A stretch of DNA of 64,000 bases, from contig NZ_LIRF01000005.1 of assembly GCF_001297705.1 (NCBI RefSeq), positions 434,001 to 498,000 on the forward strand, read 5' to 3'. A program made the position numbers and the translations under genes. Source of the DNA: Chryseobacterium sp. ERMR1:04 (GTDB taxonomy: Bacteria; Bacteroidota; Bacteroidia; Flavobacteriales; Weeksellaceae). The notes below the pieces were generated by a model. The model did not search any database. It was given only the letters and a program-made list of their open reading frames with translations, and was not told the DNA's origin. Positions 53,019 to 62,216 of this stretch are shown here, piece after piece; within the stretch, counting starts at the first letter, position 1; every line of letters begins with the position of its first letter.

Positions 53019-54308
53019 ATGCAAATTCCTAAAAATAAAAATCTAAGATGGTGGATGCTATCATTAGTTTTTCTCGCCACCACGATCAATTATCTGGATC
53101 GGCAGGTAATGGGATTGCTAAAACCCACTTTGGAAGCCCAATTTCACTGGACAGAAAAAGATTATAGCTATATCGTAATGGCTTTTACGGCAACCTATGC
53201 TTTTGGATACCTTGCGATGGGTAGACTCATCGATAAGGTTGGAACAAAGATTGGATACGCAGTTTCTTTGATTGTTTGGAGTTTAGCTTCTATTGGTCAT
53301 GGTTTTGTAAAAAGTACATTCGGTTTTATTATCGCAAGAATGTCATTGGGATTAAGCGAAGCCGGAAATTTTCCAGCCGCTATAAAATCGGTGGCAGAAT
53401 GGTTTCCGAAAAAGGAGAGGGCTTTGGCAACAGGCGTTTTCAATTCGGGAGCTACGGTAGGAGCAATTCTAGCGCCGATTTTAGTTCCTTTCATTCTCGG
53501 ACATTACGGATGGCAGCAAACTTTTGTGGTTATAGGAGCGGCAGGTTTATTTTGGATTATCCTCTGGTGGAAATTTTACAATACCCCCGAAAAATCAAAA
53601 AACCTTACTCAAGAAGAATATCAATATATAAAAAGTGATCAGGATATTCAGCCTGAAGAAGATTCGAAAGTTTCTCTTTCCGAGTTGCTTAAATATAAAG
53701 TAACATGGTCATTTGCGATAGGTAAAATCATGACAGATCCCATTTGGTATTTCTTTATGTTTTGGCTTCCTGCCTATTTTGCAGATGTTTTTAAAATGGA
53801 TCTTACCAAACCTTCAATTCCGTTAATCATTATTTACAGTGGAACAACAATTGGTAGTATCGGAGGCGGGTATTTATCTTCCTGGTTGATAAAAAAAGGT
53901 TGGAATATCAATAAAGCCAGAAATTTTACCATGTTACTTTTTGCTTTGATGGTGGTTCCTGTGATGTTTTCAAAATATGTGGATAATATGTGGGTGATCA
54001 CCATTATTATAGCCTTTGCAACTGCTGCTCATCAAGGTTGGGGTGCTAATTTAATGACCACAGTGGGCGATACATTACCCAATAAATATGTAAGTTCTGT
54101 TATTGGTTTTGGCGGAATGTTGGGTTCCGTTGCTGGAATTATTTTTCCTCTTTTTATAGGAATTATTTTAGATACTTTTAAAAAATCAGGAAATATCAAC
54201 GGAGGGTATAATATCATATTTTTTATCGCTGGTATTTCTTATATCGGAGCTTGGTTGGTGATTAAGTTGATCAACAGAAAACCCTCTCTTCATACTCAAA
54301 TTAAATAA
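53019..54308 (+). CDS. MFS hexuronate transporter (ExuT/ACS-family type)
   Basis: This 429-residue inner membrane transporter has 12 helices. The start R-W-W-M-L-S-L-V-F-L-A-T-T-I-N-Y-L-D-R-Q is characteristic of anion:cation symporters (ACS), with L-I-D-K-V-G-T-K-I-G and S-E-A-G-N-F-P-A-A-I-K later. The family moves galacturonate and glucuronate with protons. In this locus it would take up glucuronate released by the GH115 enzyme. It is followed 9 bp later by the GH43 gene. Confidence 0.9.
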   Translation: MQIPKNKNLRWWMLSLVFLATTINYLDRQVMGLLKPTLEAQFHWTEKDYSYIVMAFTATYAFGYLAMGRLIDKVGTKIGYAVSLIVWSLASIGHGFVKSTFGFIIARMSLGLSEAGNFPAAIKSVAEWFPKKERALATGVFNSGATVGAILAPILVPFILGHYGWQQTFVVIGAAGLFWIILWWKFYNTPEKSKNLTQEEYQYIKSDQDIQPEEDSKVSLSELLKYKVTWSFAIGKIMTDPIWYFFMFWLPAYFADVFKMDLTKPSIPLIIIYSGTTIGSIGGGYLSSWLIKKGWNINKARNFTMLLFALMVVPVMFSKYVDNMWVITIIIAFATAAHQGWGANLMTTVGDTLPNKYVSSVIGFGGMLGSVAGIIFPLFIGIILDTFKKSGNINGGYNIIFFIAGISYIGAWLVIKLINRKPSLHTQIK

Positions 54309-54317
54309 ACTAAAACC

Positions 54318-56027
54318 ATGAAAAATAGAATGAAAAATCCATTTTTTGTAAAAAATAAAATAGGGCTTGCTGCTGTTATTTTATCTTCTTTGGGAAATAT
54401 TTCCGCACAGGTTTTCTCTGATTTTGTGTACAAAGGAAACGATAAAATATACACAGAAAACCCTCTTAGAACGAATGAATTTTATTCTCCCATTCTGCAG
54501 GGTTGCTATCCTGACCCGAGTATTACGAGAAAAGGGAATGATTATTATCTGGTCAATTCTTCTTTCTCGATGTTTCCGGGAGTTCCTATTTTTCATTCTA
54601 GTGATTTGGTAAATTGGAAACAGATAGGTCATGTCTTAGATAGGCCTTCTCAATTAAAAGTAGAAACAGCAGGGGTTTCGGAAGGAATCTATGCTCCCGA
54701 TATCAAGTATAATAAATACAACGACACTTTTTACATGGTTACGACTCAGATTGCCAGCGGAATTGGAAATATGATCGTTAAAACAAAAGATCCTGCAAAA
54801 GGTTGGAGCGAAGTTCAAAAACTGAATTTTGATGGAATTGATCCATCTATTTTCTTTGATGATGATGGAAAAGCGTATATCATTCATAATGACGCTCCGC
54901 CAACAGGAACAGAACAATACAGCGGCCATCGTGTAATCAAGATGTGGGATTATGATCTAGAAAAAGATCAGGTGGTTGCTGGAAGTGATAAAATTATTGT
55001 GAATGGTGGAGTAGATATCGCGCAAAAACCGATTTGGATCGAAGGTCCACACCTCTATAAAAAGAATGGAAAATATTATCTGATGTGCGCAGAAGGCGGA
55101 ACAGGAGGGAATCACAGCGAAGTAATTTTTATGAGCGATAGCCCGAAAGGTCCGTTTATTCCCGCTTCCAATAATCCGATTCTGACGCAACGGTATTTTC
55201 CAAAAGACAGAAAAGATAAAGTAGATTGGGCAGGCCATGCAGACTTGGTAGAAACGCCAGACGGAAAGTATTACGGGGTGTTTTTAGCAATTCGGCCTAA
55301 CGAAAAAAACAGAGTAAATACAGGTCGTGAAACTTTTATCCTTCCCGTAGATTGGAGCGGAACATATCCTGTTTTCGAAAACGGATTGGTTCCGATGAAA
55401 CCCGTAATAAAAATGCCAAATGGAGTGAGTAACCAAACCGGAAAAAATGGATTTTTCCCCAATGGAAATTTTACTTTTTCTGATCATTTAAACAATACAT
55501 TGGATAACCGATGGATTGCAATGCGAGGCCCAAAAGAAAACTTTGTCAATGTGACTAAAAATGGAGTAAAAATAAATCCTTTTACAACCAATATTAAAGA
55601 CAAAGCTCCTGTTTCAGCTTTATTTCACAGACAGCAACATGCTTCTTTTGAAGCAACAGTGAACTTAGATTTTAAACCAAAATCTGAAAAAGAGCTGGCT
55701 GGAATGAGCTGCTATCAAAATGAAAAATTCAATTATGTTTTCGGATTGACTAAAAAAGGCAAAGATTTTTATTTGGTGTTGGAAAGAACAGAAAAAGGAA
55801 ATTCGGTACTTCTCAAAAGCGAAAAAATTTTACTTAATAAAAATATAAAGCTTCAGGTAGTTGCGCAAGGGGATGATTATCAATTTAATTATTCTTTGGA
55901 AGGAAATAATTTTATGAATGTTGGAGGAGCGGTTTCTGGAGATATTCTGTCAACAGATGTTGCTGGAGGTTTTACAGGCAGTTTAATTGGTTTGTATTCA
56001 ACTTCAGCCAATGATATTCAACCTTAA
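54318..56027 (+). CDS. Exported glycoside hydrolase family 43 (beta-xylosidase/arabinofuranosidase type)
   Basis: This 569-residue exported enzyme has a signal peptide (about 1-31, ending I-S-A-Q) and a five-bladed propeller. G-C-Y-P-D-P-S-I carries the catalytic base Asp, I-D-P-S-I-F-F-D-D-D the pKa-modulating Asp, and W-I-E-G-P-H-L the general acid Glu. The C-terminal half (about 370-569) is a beta-sandwich of the GH43 C2 type. Its end (I-G-L-Y-S-T-S-A-N-D-I-Q-P) lacks the W-F-E-Y tail common in relatives, so it may be slightly shortened. The likely role is releasing xylose or arabinose from xylan side or main chains. Confidence 0.88.
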   Translation: MKNRMKNPFFVKNKIGLAAVILSSLGNISAQVFSDFVYKGNDKIYTENPLRTNEFYSPILQGCYPDPSITRKGNDYYLVNSSFSMFPGVPIFHSSDLVNWKQIGHVLDRPSQLKVETAGVSEGIYAPDIKYNKYNDTFYMVTTQIASGIGNMIVKTKDPAKGWSEVQKLNFDGIDPSIFFDDDGKAYIIHNDAPPTGTEQYSGHRVIKMWDYDLEKDQVVAGSDKIIVNGGVDIAQKPIWIEGPHLYKKNGKYYLMCAEGGTGGNHSEVIFMSDSPKGPFIPASNNPILTQRYFPKDRKDKVDWAGHADLVETPDGKYYGVFLAIRPNEKNRVNTGRETFILPVDWSGTYPVFENGLVPMKPVIKMPNGVSNQTGKNGFFPNGNFTFSDHLNNTLDNRWIAMRGPKENFVNVTKNGVKINPFTTNIKDKAPVSALFHRQQHASFEATVNLDFKPKSEKELAGMSCYQNEKFNYVFGLTKKGKDFYLVLERTEKGNSVLLKSEKILLNKNIKLQVVAQGDDYQFNYSLEGNNFMNVGGAVSGDILSTDVAGGFTGSLIGLYSTSANDIQP

Positions 56028-56054
56028 TTTTTAGCTATTTATAAATCAATTATT

Positions 56055-58583
56055 ATGAAAGGATTATCAAAATCAATACTATTAATAGTTTTCGTTTTGT
56101 TCTTTGGAAATAAGGTGAAATCTACACAACCATTTATTACCACGGAAAAAAGTTTTGACGCTATTGTTATTAAGGATAAATCGGTACAACTTTCATTCTA
56201 TTCAGATAGAGGAATCGATAAAGGAGTTCTGAGGGCAATACATAATCTTCAGTCTGATTTTCAAAAAGTAACAGGTGATTTCCCTAATCTTTTAAACCAA
56301 ATTTCTGCTCCTCAATCTCCGTTAATCATTATTGGAACTGTGGGGACCCATTCGATAATTGATGAATTGATCAAACAGAAAAAAATCAATGGAAATGAAT
56401 TAAAAGGAAAACATGAAAAATTTATTATTCAAAATATAGAAAACCCTTTCAATGGAGTTTCTGAAGCCATTGTGATTGCAGGAAGCGATAAACGCGGAAC
56501 AATTTACGGAATTTATGAGCTTTCAAAGCAAATCGGCATCTCACCTTGGTATTATTGGGCAGATGTTCCTGTGAAACAAAAAGAAAATATCTATTTCAAA
56601 AAAGGAATTTATACAGATAACGAACCTGCGGTGGAATATCGTGGGATTTTCCTCAACGATGAAGAGCCTTCGTTGGGAAGTTGGGCAAGAGTAACTTTTG
56701 GTGGCGTTAATGCTAGATTTTATGAAAAGGTTTTTGAACTTATTCTTCGGTTAAAAGGCAATTATATATGGCCTGCGATGTGGGGAAAGGCTTTCTATGA
56801 CGATGATCCTTTGAGCGGACCTTTAGCCGATGAAATGGGAATTATTATGGGAACTTCTCATCATGAACCCATGGCGTTGGCACAAACCGATTGGCACCGA
56901 TATGTCAAAAAAAATAATGTTCCGAATATTTGGGATTATACTAAAAATTCAGAAGTCCTTCAACAGTTTTGGAAGTCAGGAATGGAACGAAGTAAAAACT
57001 GGGAGAAATTGGTCACGGTGGGAATGCGTGGTGATGGCGATGAAGCGATGGGAGAAGCGACAAATATTTCTCTTCTTGAAAAAATTGTAAAAGATCAGCG
57101 AAAGATTATAGAAAAAGTGACAGGTAAGAAAGCTGAAAAAACGCCTCAGGTTTGGGCTTTGTATAAAGAAGTTCAGGAATATTATGATCAGGGAATGCGG
57201 GTTCCGGATGATGTAATTTTGCTGTTTTGTGATGACAATTGGGGGAATGTCCGCAAGCTTCCGAACTTGTCGAAACCTTTACATAAAGGCGGTTACGGAA
57301 TGTATTATCATTTTGATTATGTGGGTGGGCCGAGAAATTCAAAGTGGATTAATATCAGTCCGATTCAAAGGGTTTGGGAACAGATGAATTTGACCTATGA
57401 ACACAAGGTTGATAAAGTTTGGATTGTGAATGTAGGCGATTTAAAACCAATGGAATTTCCAATGAGCTTTTTCATGGATATGGCCTGGAATCCGAAACAG
57501 TTTAATGCCGATAATCTTTTAGAATATACCGAAAAATGGGCTTCACAGCAGTTTGGAGAAAAGCATTCCAAAGAAATCGCAAGAATGATCAATCTATATG
57601 CAAAATACAACCGTCGTGTAACCCCTGAAACGCTAAATTCTGAAACATACAGCCTTGAAAATTATAATGAATTTGAAACGGTTGTGAATGAGTATCGAAA
57701 ATTAGCGTTGGATGCCAATAGGTTGTATAATGAAATTCCAAAAGAGTATAAAGATGCTTATTTTCAATTGGTCCTTTACCCAATTGATGCCTGCAGTAAT
57801 TTGTATGAAATGTATTTTGATGTGGCAAAAAATAAAGAGTTGGCAGCTAGAAATGATGGTAAAGCGAATGAATATGCAGACCAGGTCAAGCAAAAATTCG
57901 AGTATGATACTTTTCTCCAGAATAAATACAACCAAGAAATTGCTGGAGGAAAATGGCAACATATGATGGATCAGCCGAGAATAGGATACACGGGCTGGAA
58001 TCAGCCGGATCAGAATACAATGCCTGAAGTCGTTTATATTTCAGAAAATAAAAAATCAGAGAAAATATTCCAAGAAAAAGATGGATATATCTCCATAGAA
58101 GCTGCGAACTTTTCAAAACAAAATAATTCAGATAGAATTCAATGGAAAATAATTCCCGATTTTGGAAAAACACAGTCCGGAATTACCACATTTCCTCAAA
58201 ATGCTTATCCCACAGAAAATGAAAATATCTATCTTGAATATGATATAGATTTTACATCAATCGGGATTTTTGAAGTACAGTTATTATTGGCCCCAACTTT
58301 AAATTTCAATAACAATAAAGGCTTACCTTATGAGATCTCTTTTGATGGCGAAAAGCCTCAGATTGTTAATTTTAACGGACATTATCGAGGTGAACTGGGA
58401 CAATGGCAATCAGAGCATATTATAAAATCTACGACTAAACATACGATAATAAAAGCAGGAAAACATAGCTTGCGATTCCGTGTTTTAGAGCCGGGAATTG
58501 TTCTTGAAAAAATTCTGATTGATACGGGAGGCTTGAAATCTTCTTATTTAGGAGCTCCGGAAAGTAGGATTAAATTTAATTAA
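56055..58583 (+). CDS. Exported glycoside hydrolase family 115 (xylan alpha-1,2-glucuronidase)
   Basis: This 842-residue exported enzyme has a signal peptide (about 1-23, ending V-K-S-T) and the GH115 core. N-terminal I-G-I-S-P-W-Y-Y-W-A-D-V-P-V, Y-R-G-I-F-L-N-D-E-E-P, W-P-A-M-W-G-K-A-F and H-H-E-P-M-A are typical, with conserved Glu/Asp in the active-site cleft (E-A-M-G-E-A). The C-terminal beta-domain (about 690-842) may bind carbohydrate. Members release (4-O-methyl-)glucuronic acid from glucuronoxylan, including internal residues, which exo-acting GH67 enzymes cannot do. It defines the target glycan of this locus. Confidence 0.9.
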   Translation: MKGLSKSILLIVFVLFFGNKVKSTQPFITTEKSFDAIVIKDKSVQLSFYSDRGIDKGVLRAIHNLQSDFQKVTGDFPNLLNQISAPQSPLIIIGTVGTHSIIDELIKQKKINGNELKGKHEKFIIQNIENPFNGVSEAIVIAGSDKRGTIYGIYELSKQIGISPWYYWADVPVKQKENIYFKKGIYTDNEPAVEYRGIFLNDEEPSLGSWARVTFGGVNARFYEKVFELILRLKGNYIWPAMWGKAFYDDDPLSGPLADEMGIIMGTSHHEPMALAQTDWHRYVKKNNVPNIWDYTKNSEVLQQFWKSGMERSKNWEKLVTVGMRGDGDEAMGEATNISLLEKIVKDQRKIIEKVTGKKAEKTPQVWALYKEVQEYYDQGMRVPDDVILLFCDDNWGNVRKLPNLSKPLHKGGYGMYYHFDYVGGPRNSKWINISPIQRVWEQMNLTYEHKVDKVWIVNVGDLKPMEFPMSFFMDMAWNPKQFNADNLLEYTEKWASQQFGEKHSKEIARMINLYAKYNRRVTPETLNSETYSLENYNEFETVVNEYRKLALDANRLYNEIPKEYKDAYFQLVLYPIDACSNLYEMYFDVAKNKELAARNDGKANEYADQVKQKFEYDTFLQNKYNQEIAGGKWQHMMDQPRIGYTGWNQPDQNTMPEVVYISENKKSEKIFQEKDGYISIEAANFSKQNNSDRIQWKIIPDFGKTQSGITTFPQNAYPTENENIYLEYDIDFTSIGIFEVQLLLAPTLNFNNNKGLPYEISFDGEKPQIVNFNGHYRGELGQWQSEHIIKSTTKHTIIKAGKHSLRFRVLEPGIVLEKILIDTGGLKSSYLGAPESRIKFN

Positions 58584-58658
58584 TTGATGATTGTTTTTTT
58601 ATTTTCATTATTTTTAATGGTGAAAGGAAAAAAAATAACCAGAATTGTTCAAAAAAAT

Positions 58659-59711
58659 ATGAAAAATATTGAGGTTTCAGAATATGGAGTAACACCGGAA
58701 GGAAACGCTGTCAAAAAATTTACAGTCACCAATAAAAACGGAATGCAGTTGGAGGTGATCAATTATGGAGGCATCATTACCTCCTTAACAGCGCCGGATA
58801 GAAACGGTCAATACAAAGATGTTGTGTTGGGTTTTACTAAGCCTGAAGATTATTTTACAGGAAATTCTTATTTTTTAGGAGCAATTGTCGGAAGGTTTGC
58901 CAACAGAATAGCAGGTGGAAAATTTAGTATTGAAGGTAAAACCTACAATCTTGAAACCAATAATTCACCGAATCATCTTCATGGTGGAAATGAGGGTTTT
59001 TCAAATAAGATATGGGAAATAGAAGCGGCCCCAACTACTCAAACACTTAAGCTTTCATACACAAGTAAAGACGGCGAAGAAGGATATCCGGGAGAATTGA
59101 AAGTCAACGTATTATGCACCTTGACCGATGACGATGCATTGGAAATTTCCTATGAAGCAACAACCGATAAACCAACCATTGTCAATCTTTCGCAACATTC
59201 TTATTTTAACCTTTCAGGCGATTTCACGGAATTAATTACACGGCATGAACTTCAATTGAATGCCGATTATTTTATTCCTACTGATCATACCATGATTCCC
59301 ACAGGTGAATTGAAAAACGTAGAAGGAACGCCGTTTGATTTCAGAATTCCAAAATTAATAGGAAAAGACATCGAAATTGATGATGAACAATTGAAATTTG
59401 GGAGTGGATATGATCATTGTTGGGTACCGAATGGAAAAGGGTTGAGATCAATAGCAGAAGTATATCATGCAGAAACGGGAAGAATGATGGAAGTGTTAAC
59501 AGACCAGCCCGGGGTTCAGTTGTATTGCGGAAATTTTCTGGATGGAAAATACGAAACAAAAACAGGCGGTAAAAATGAGCGAAGAACAGGATTGTGTCTG
59601 GAAACTCAGCATTTTCCCGACGCTCCAAATCAACCACATTTCCCTTCTGTAACGCTTATTCCCGGAGAGAAATATCAAAGTAAAACCATTTATAAGTTTT
59701 CAGTAAAATAA
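58659..59711 (+). CDS. galM: Aldose 1-epimerase (mutarotase)
   Basis: This 350-residue enzyme interconverts alpha and beta anomers of released sugars, speeding their entry into XylA. The family fold shows I-N-Y-G-G-I-I-T-S-L, V-G-R-F-A-N-R-I-A-G-G-K-F, N-H-L-H-G-G (catalytic His region), N-L-S-Q-H-S-Y-F-N and C-L-E-T-Q-H-F-P-D-A with the catalytic Glu. The start is uncertain. The frame opens at the previous stop (58587), but its extra 24 residues form a poor signal peptide, so the ATG at 58659 is preferred. A good terminator follows at 59792. Confidence 0.9.
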   Translation: MKNIEVSEYGVTPEGNAVKKFTVTNKNGMQLEVINYGGIITSLTAPDRNGQYKDVVLGFTKPEDYFTGNSYFLGAIVGRFANRIAGGKFSIEGKTYNLETNNSPNHLHGGNEGFSNKIWEIEAAPTTQTLKLSYTSKDGEEGYPGELKVNVLCTLTDDDALEISYEATTDKPTIVNLSQHSYFNLSGDFTELITRHELQLNADYFIPTDHTMIPTGELKNVEGTPFDFRIPKLIGKDIEIDDEQLKFGSGYDHCWVPNGKGLRSIAEVYHAETGRMMEVLTDQPGVQLYCGNFLDGKYETKTGGKNERRTGLCLETQHFPDAPNQPHFPSVTLIPGEKYQSKTIYKFSVK

Positions 59712-60396
59712 GAGCATAAAAGGAACTGTTTCATAACAGAACATATCAAGTACAATAAGCTTATAATTGATTTTTAATACCATAATTTTATAAAGAGGAC
59801 TTCATTTTGAGGTCCTCTTTTTGTTTAAAGAAACTTTAAATTCTATATTTTTCGTTAATGAATTTAAGATAATAGTAAATTTCGGATGATTAATTGGTTT
59901 TTTGGGAGCTATTATTGTTAAATAATATCAAATTACAAGCAATAAATGATTGGTATTGTTATTAATTTAATGTTAAAATTGTGTTAAAGTTTATCGTTTG
60001 TATTTTTTGTATTCTTGAATGAAAATGCAAGATGGTTATTGTTAAAAATATGATAAGGTCCTTTTTGTATTTTATGACATCTTCTGTACAATATCGGTAT
60101 TCTTTTTACCAGACTTTATAGGGCGGGAAATCGCTTAATTTTCAACTGATTTGATAATCTTATTTTTTATGATAAGTCAATCTCTTTTCTTGCGGTATCA
60201 TTAAATTTTTATTGTTCAAATAAAGTATTTAAAACTTCTATTCATTAAAATTCCTTTTGTATATAAATTCTTTCTTTTATTTTTAGAAATATTGAAAAAG
60301 ATATTTAGCGATGAAAGTTGAAGCGGTAGATAAAATATCATCTGTTTTTCTGTAGAACGTTATCAGTTTTCATTAAAAAATCAAATTATCCCTATT
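59712..60396. other. 685-bp intergenic region inside the glucuronoxylan locus
   Basis: No gene is visible. It holds the terminator at 59792 and two copies of TATGATAAG (60049-60057 and 60168-60176), the reverse complement of the 9-mer found three times upstream of the Nudix regulator. The region is strongly AT-rich, and the promoter for the GH35-type/esterase unit must lie here. Confidence 0.5.
59792..59823 (+). terminator. Rho-independent terminator after galM
   Basis: AAAGAGGACTTCA (59792-59804) pairs with TGAGGTCCTCTTT (59808-59820) with one G-U pair and a 3-nt loop, then TT-G-TTT. It ends the first glucuronoxylan transcription unit. Confidence 0.85.
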
Positions 60397-62109
60397 ATGA
60401 ATGTAAATAAATTTTTGATCCTTTCTGGTATCGCTCTTTCGCTCTTTGCAAAGGCGCAGGAAACCATTCCTCATTTACAGAAAAAAGGGACGGCCACTCA
60501 GCTTATAGTAGGCCAAAAGCCATTTCTAATTCTAGGTGGCGAATTGGGAAATTCTTCTGCTTCTTCGGTTCAGGATATTGAAACATATTTCCCAAAACTT
60601 CAACAAATGGGACTGAACACAGTGTTGGTTCCTGCGTATTGGGATATGATTGAGCAGGAAGAAGGAAAATTTGATTTTAGTTTAATTGATAAAACGGTTG
60701 ATCAGGCAAGGAAAAATAACCTAAAGGTTGTTTTCTTATGGTTTGGCTCTTATAAAAATTCAATGAGCTGTTATGCTCCGCTTTGGTTTAAAAAAGATGA
60801 TAAAAAATATCCGAGAGCCTATTCAAAAGCAGGAAAGCCGATGGAGATTGCAAGTTCATTCTCTGAAAATGTTTTGAAAGCAGACAACAATGTTTTCTCT
60901 GAATTAATGAAACATATTGCTGCCATTGATAAAACTCAGGGAACGGTCATCATGGTTCAGGTTGAAAACGAAATAGGAATGTTAGAGGGCGCTCGAGATT
61001 ATTCTAAAGAAGCGAATGCAGCCTTCAACAAACAAGTTCCAGAAACGTTGATGAAATTTTTAACTAAAAATAAAAAACAACTTCATCCTTCGTTGCTTGA
61101 AAAATGGGAGAAGCAAGGTTTTAAAACCAAAGGAAACTGGCAGGAAATCTTCGGTAATGATGTATATACAGATGAATTGTTTACCGCTTATTCTTATGCC
61201 CAATATGTAGAAAAGTTAGCGAAAACAGCTCGTTCCATTCACAATATTCCGTTGTATGTAAATGCTGCCATGAACAGCAGAAACAGACTTCCTGGAGAAT
61301 ATCCTGCAGGTGGACCATTGGCTCATCTAATTGATATTTGGCATGCCGGAGCACCGAGTGTAGATATGCTTTCACCAGATTTATATGACGGAGATTTTAC
61401 GAGTTGGTCTGCAAAATACAGGCTTCATAACAATCCATTATTTGTTCCGGAGATCAAAATGACTCAAAATAATGGAGTACAGGCATTTTATGCTTTTGGG
61501 GAACATGATGCGATTGGGTATAGTCCGTTTTCGATTGAAAATAATTCTGAAGCAGGAAGTAAGAGACTTTCTGAAGCCTATTCAAAATTAAAACAGTTGA
61601 TGCCAATTCTGACAAAATTTCAAGGGCAATCTCAATCAAAAGGTTTGCTTTTCGATCAAAAAAATACAGAGCGCATAATTAATTATGATGACTTAAAAAT
61701 TACGGCAAAACATTTCTTTAGTCTTCCTTGGGATGCTCGGGCAAAAGATGGAAGCATTTGGCCGGAAGGAGGTGGATTAATTTTGAGACTGGCAAAAGAT
61801 GAATACATCATCGCAGGAAGCGGAATGGTTGTAGAATTTGAGAAACAGAACGAGAAAAAAGAAATTCAGGCTAAAGATTTAGGGGAAGACGGTTTTGCAA
61901 CGCAGGGTGGAAAAAATCAGGCTCAACATATTTGGTCAGGAACTTCCAGAGTGGGAATTGGTCCTGTAGATGAAATCAGTATTGATGAAAACGGAAAATT
62001 CATTCCGATAAGAAGATTAAACGGTGATCAGACACACCAAGGAAGACACGTCCGTATTGGTGTTGATGATTTCCAAATTCTTCATGTAAAATTATACGAA
62101 TATCAATAA
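60397..62109 (+). CDS. Exported GH35-type glycoside hydrolase (DUF5597-like C-terminus)
   Basis: This 570-residue exported protein has a signal peptide (about 1-21, ending A-K-A-Q) and a TIM-barrel of the GH35/GH42-like clan. The acid/base Glu is in M-V-Q-V-E-N-E-I-G and the nucleophile Glu in L-F-V-P-E-I-K-M. The C-terminal beta domain (about 430-570) matches the DUF5597 type. The family name beta-galactosidase is generic; in a glucuronoxylan locus it may remove a terminal galactose or xylose from side chains. It begins a new transcription unit and is followed 3 bp after its stop by a structured repeat. Confidence 0.85.
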   Translation: MNVNKFLILSGIALSLFAKAQETIPHLQKKGTATQLIVGQKPFLILGGELGNSSASSVQDIETYFPKLQQMGLNTVLVPAYWDMIEQEEGKFDFSLIDKTVDQARKNNLKVVFLWFGSYKNSMSCYAPLWFKKDDKKYPRAYSKAGKPMEIASSFSENVLKADNNVFSELMKHIAAIDKTQGTVIMVQVENEIGMLEGARDYSKEANAAFNKQVPETLMKFLTKNKKQLHPSLLEKWEKQGFKTKGNWQEIFGNDVYTDELFTAYSYAQYVEKLAKTARSIHNIPLYVNAAMNSRNRLPGEYPAGGPLAHLIDIWHAGAPSVDMLSPDLYDGDFTSWSAKYRLHNNPLFVPEIKMTQNNGVQAFYAFGEHDAIGYSPFSIENNSEAGSKRLSEAYSKLKQLMPILTKFQGQSQSKGLLFDQKNTERIINYDDLKITAKHFFSLPWDARAKDGSIWPEGGGLILRLAKDEYIIAGSGMVVEFEKQNEKKEIQAKDLGEDGFATQGGKNQAQHIWSGTSRVGIGPVDEISIDENGKFIPIRRLNGDQTHQGRHVRIGVDDFQILHVKLYEYQ

Positions 62110-62112
62110 AGA

Positions 62113-62160
62113 GTCCCAAAGGGACGATTTAACAAAGAATAGGATAAAATCCTATTAAAT
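62113..62160 (+). repeat. Structured two-hairpin extragenic element, copy 2
   Basis: Hairpin 1 is GTCCC-AAA-GGGAC (62113-62125) and hairpin 2 is AATAGGAT-AAA-ATCCTATT. Compared with copy 1 (51811-51856), the outermost G-C pair of hairpin 2 is replaced by an A-T pair on both sides. Both copies start 3 bp after a stop codon. Confidence 0.65.
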
Positions 62161-62216
62161 GGGCACGTTTACAAAAAAATAAATATTCATTAAGGCTTTA
62201 GCCAAAACGTATTAAA

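Noticed and set aside
54318..56027. Frameshift at the 3' end of the GH43 gene
   Set aside because: The protein ends slightly short of family relatives, but I found no alternative frame that restores the expected tail.
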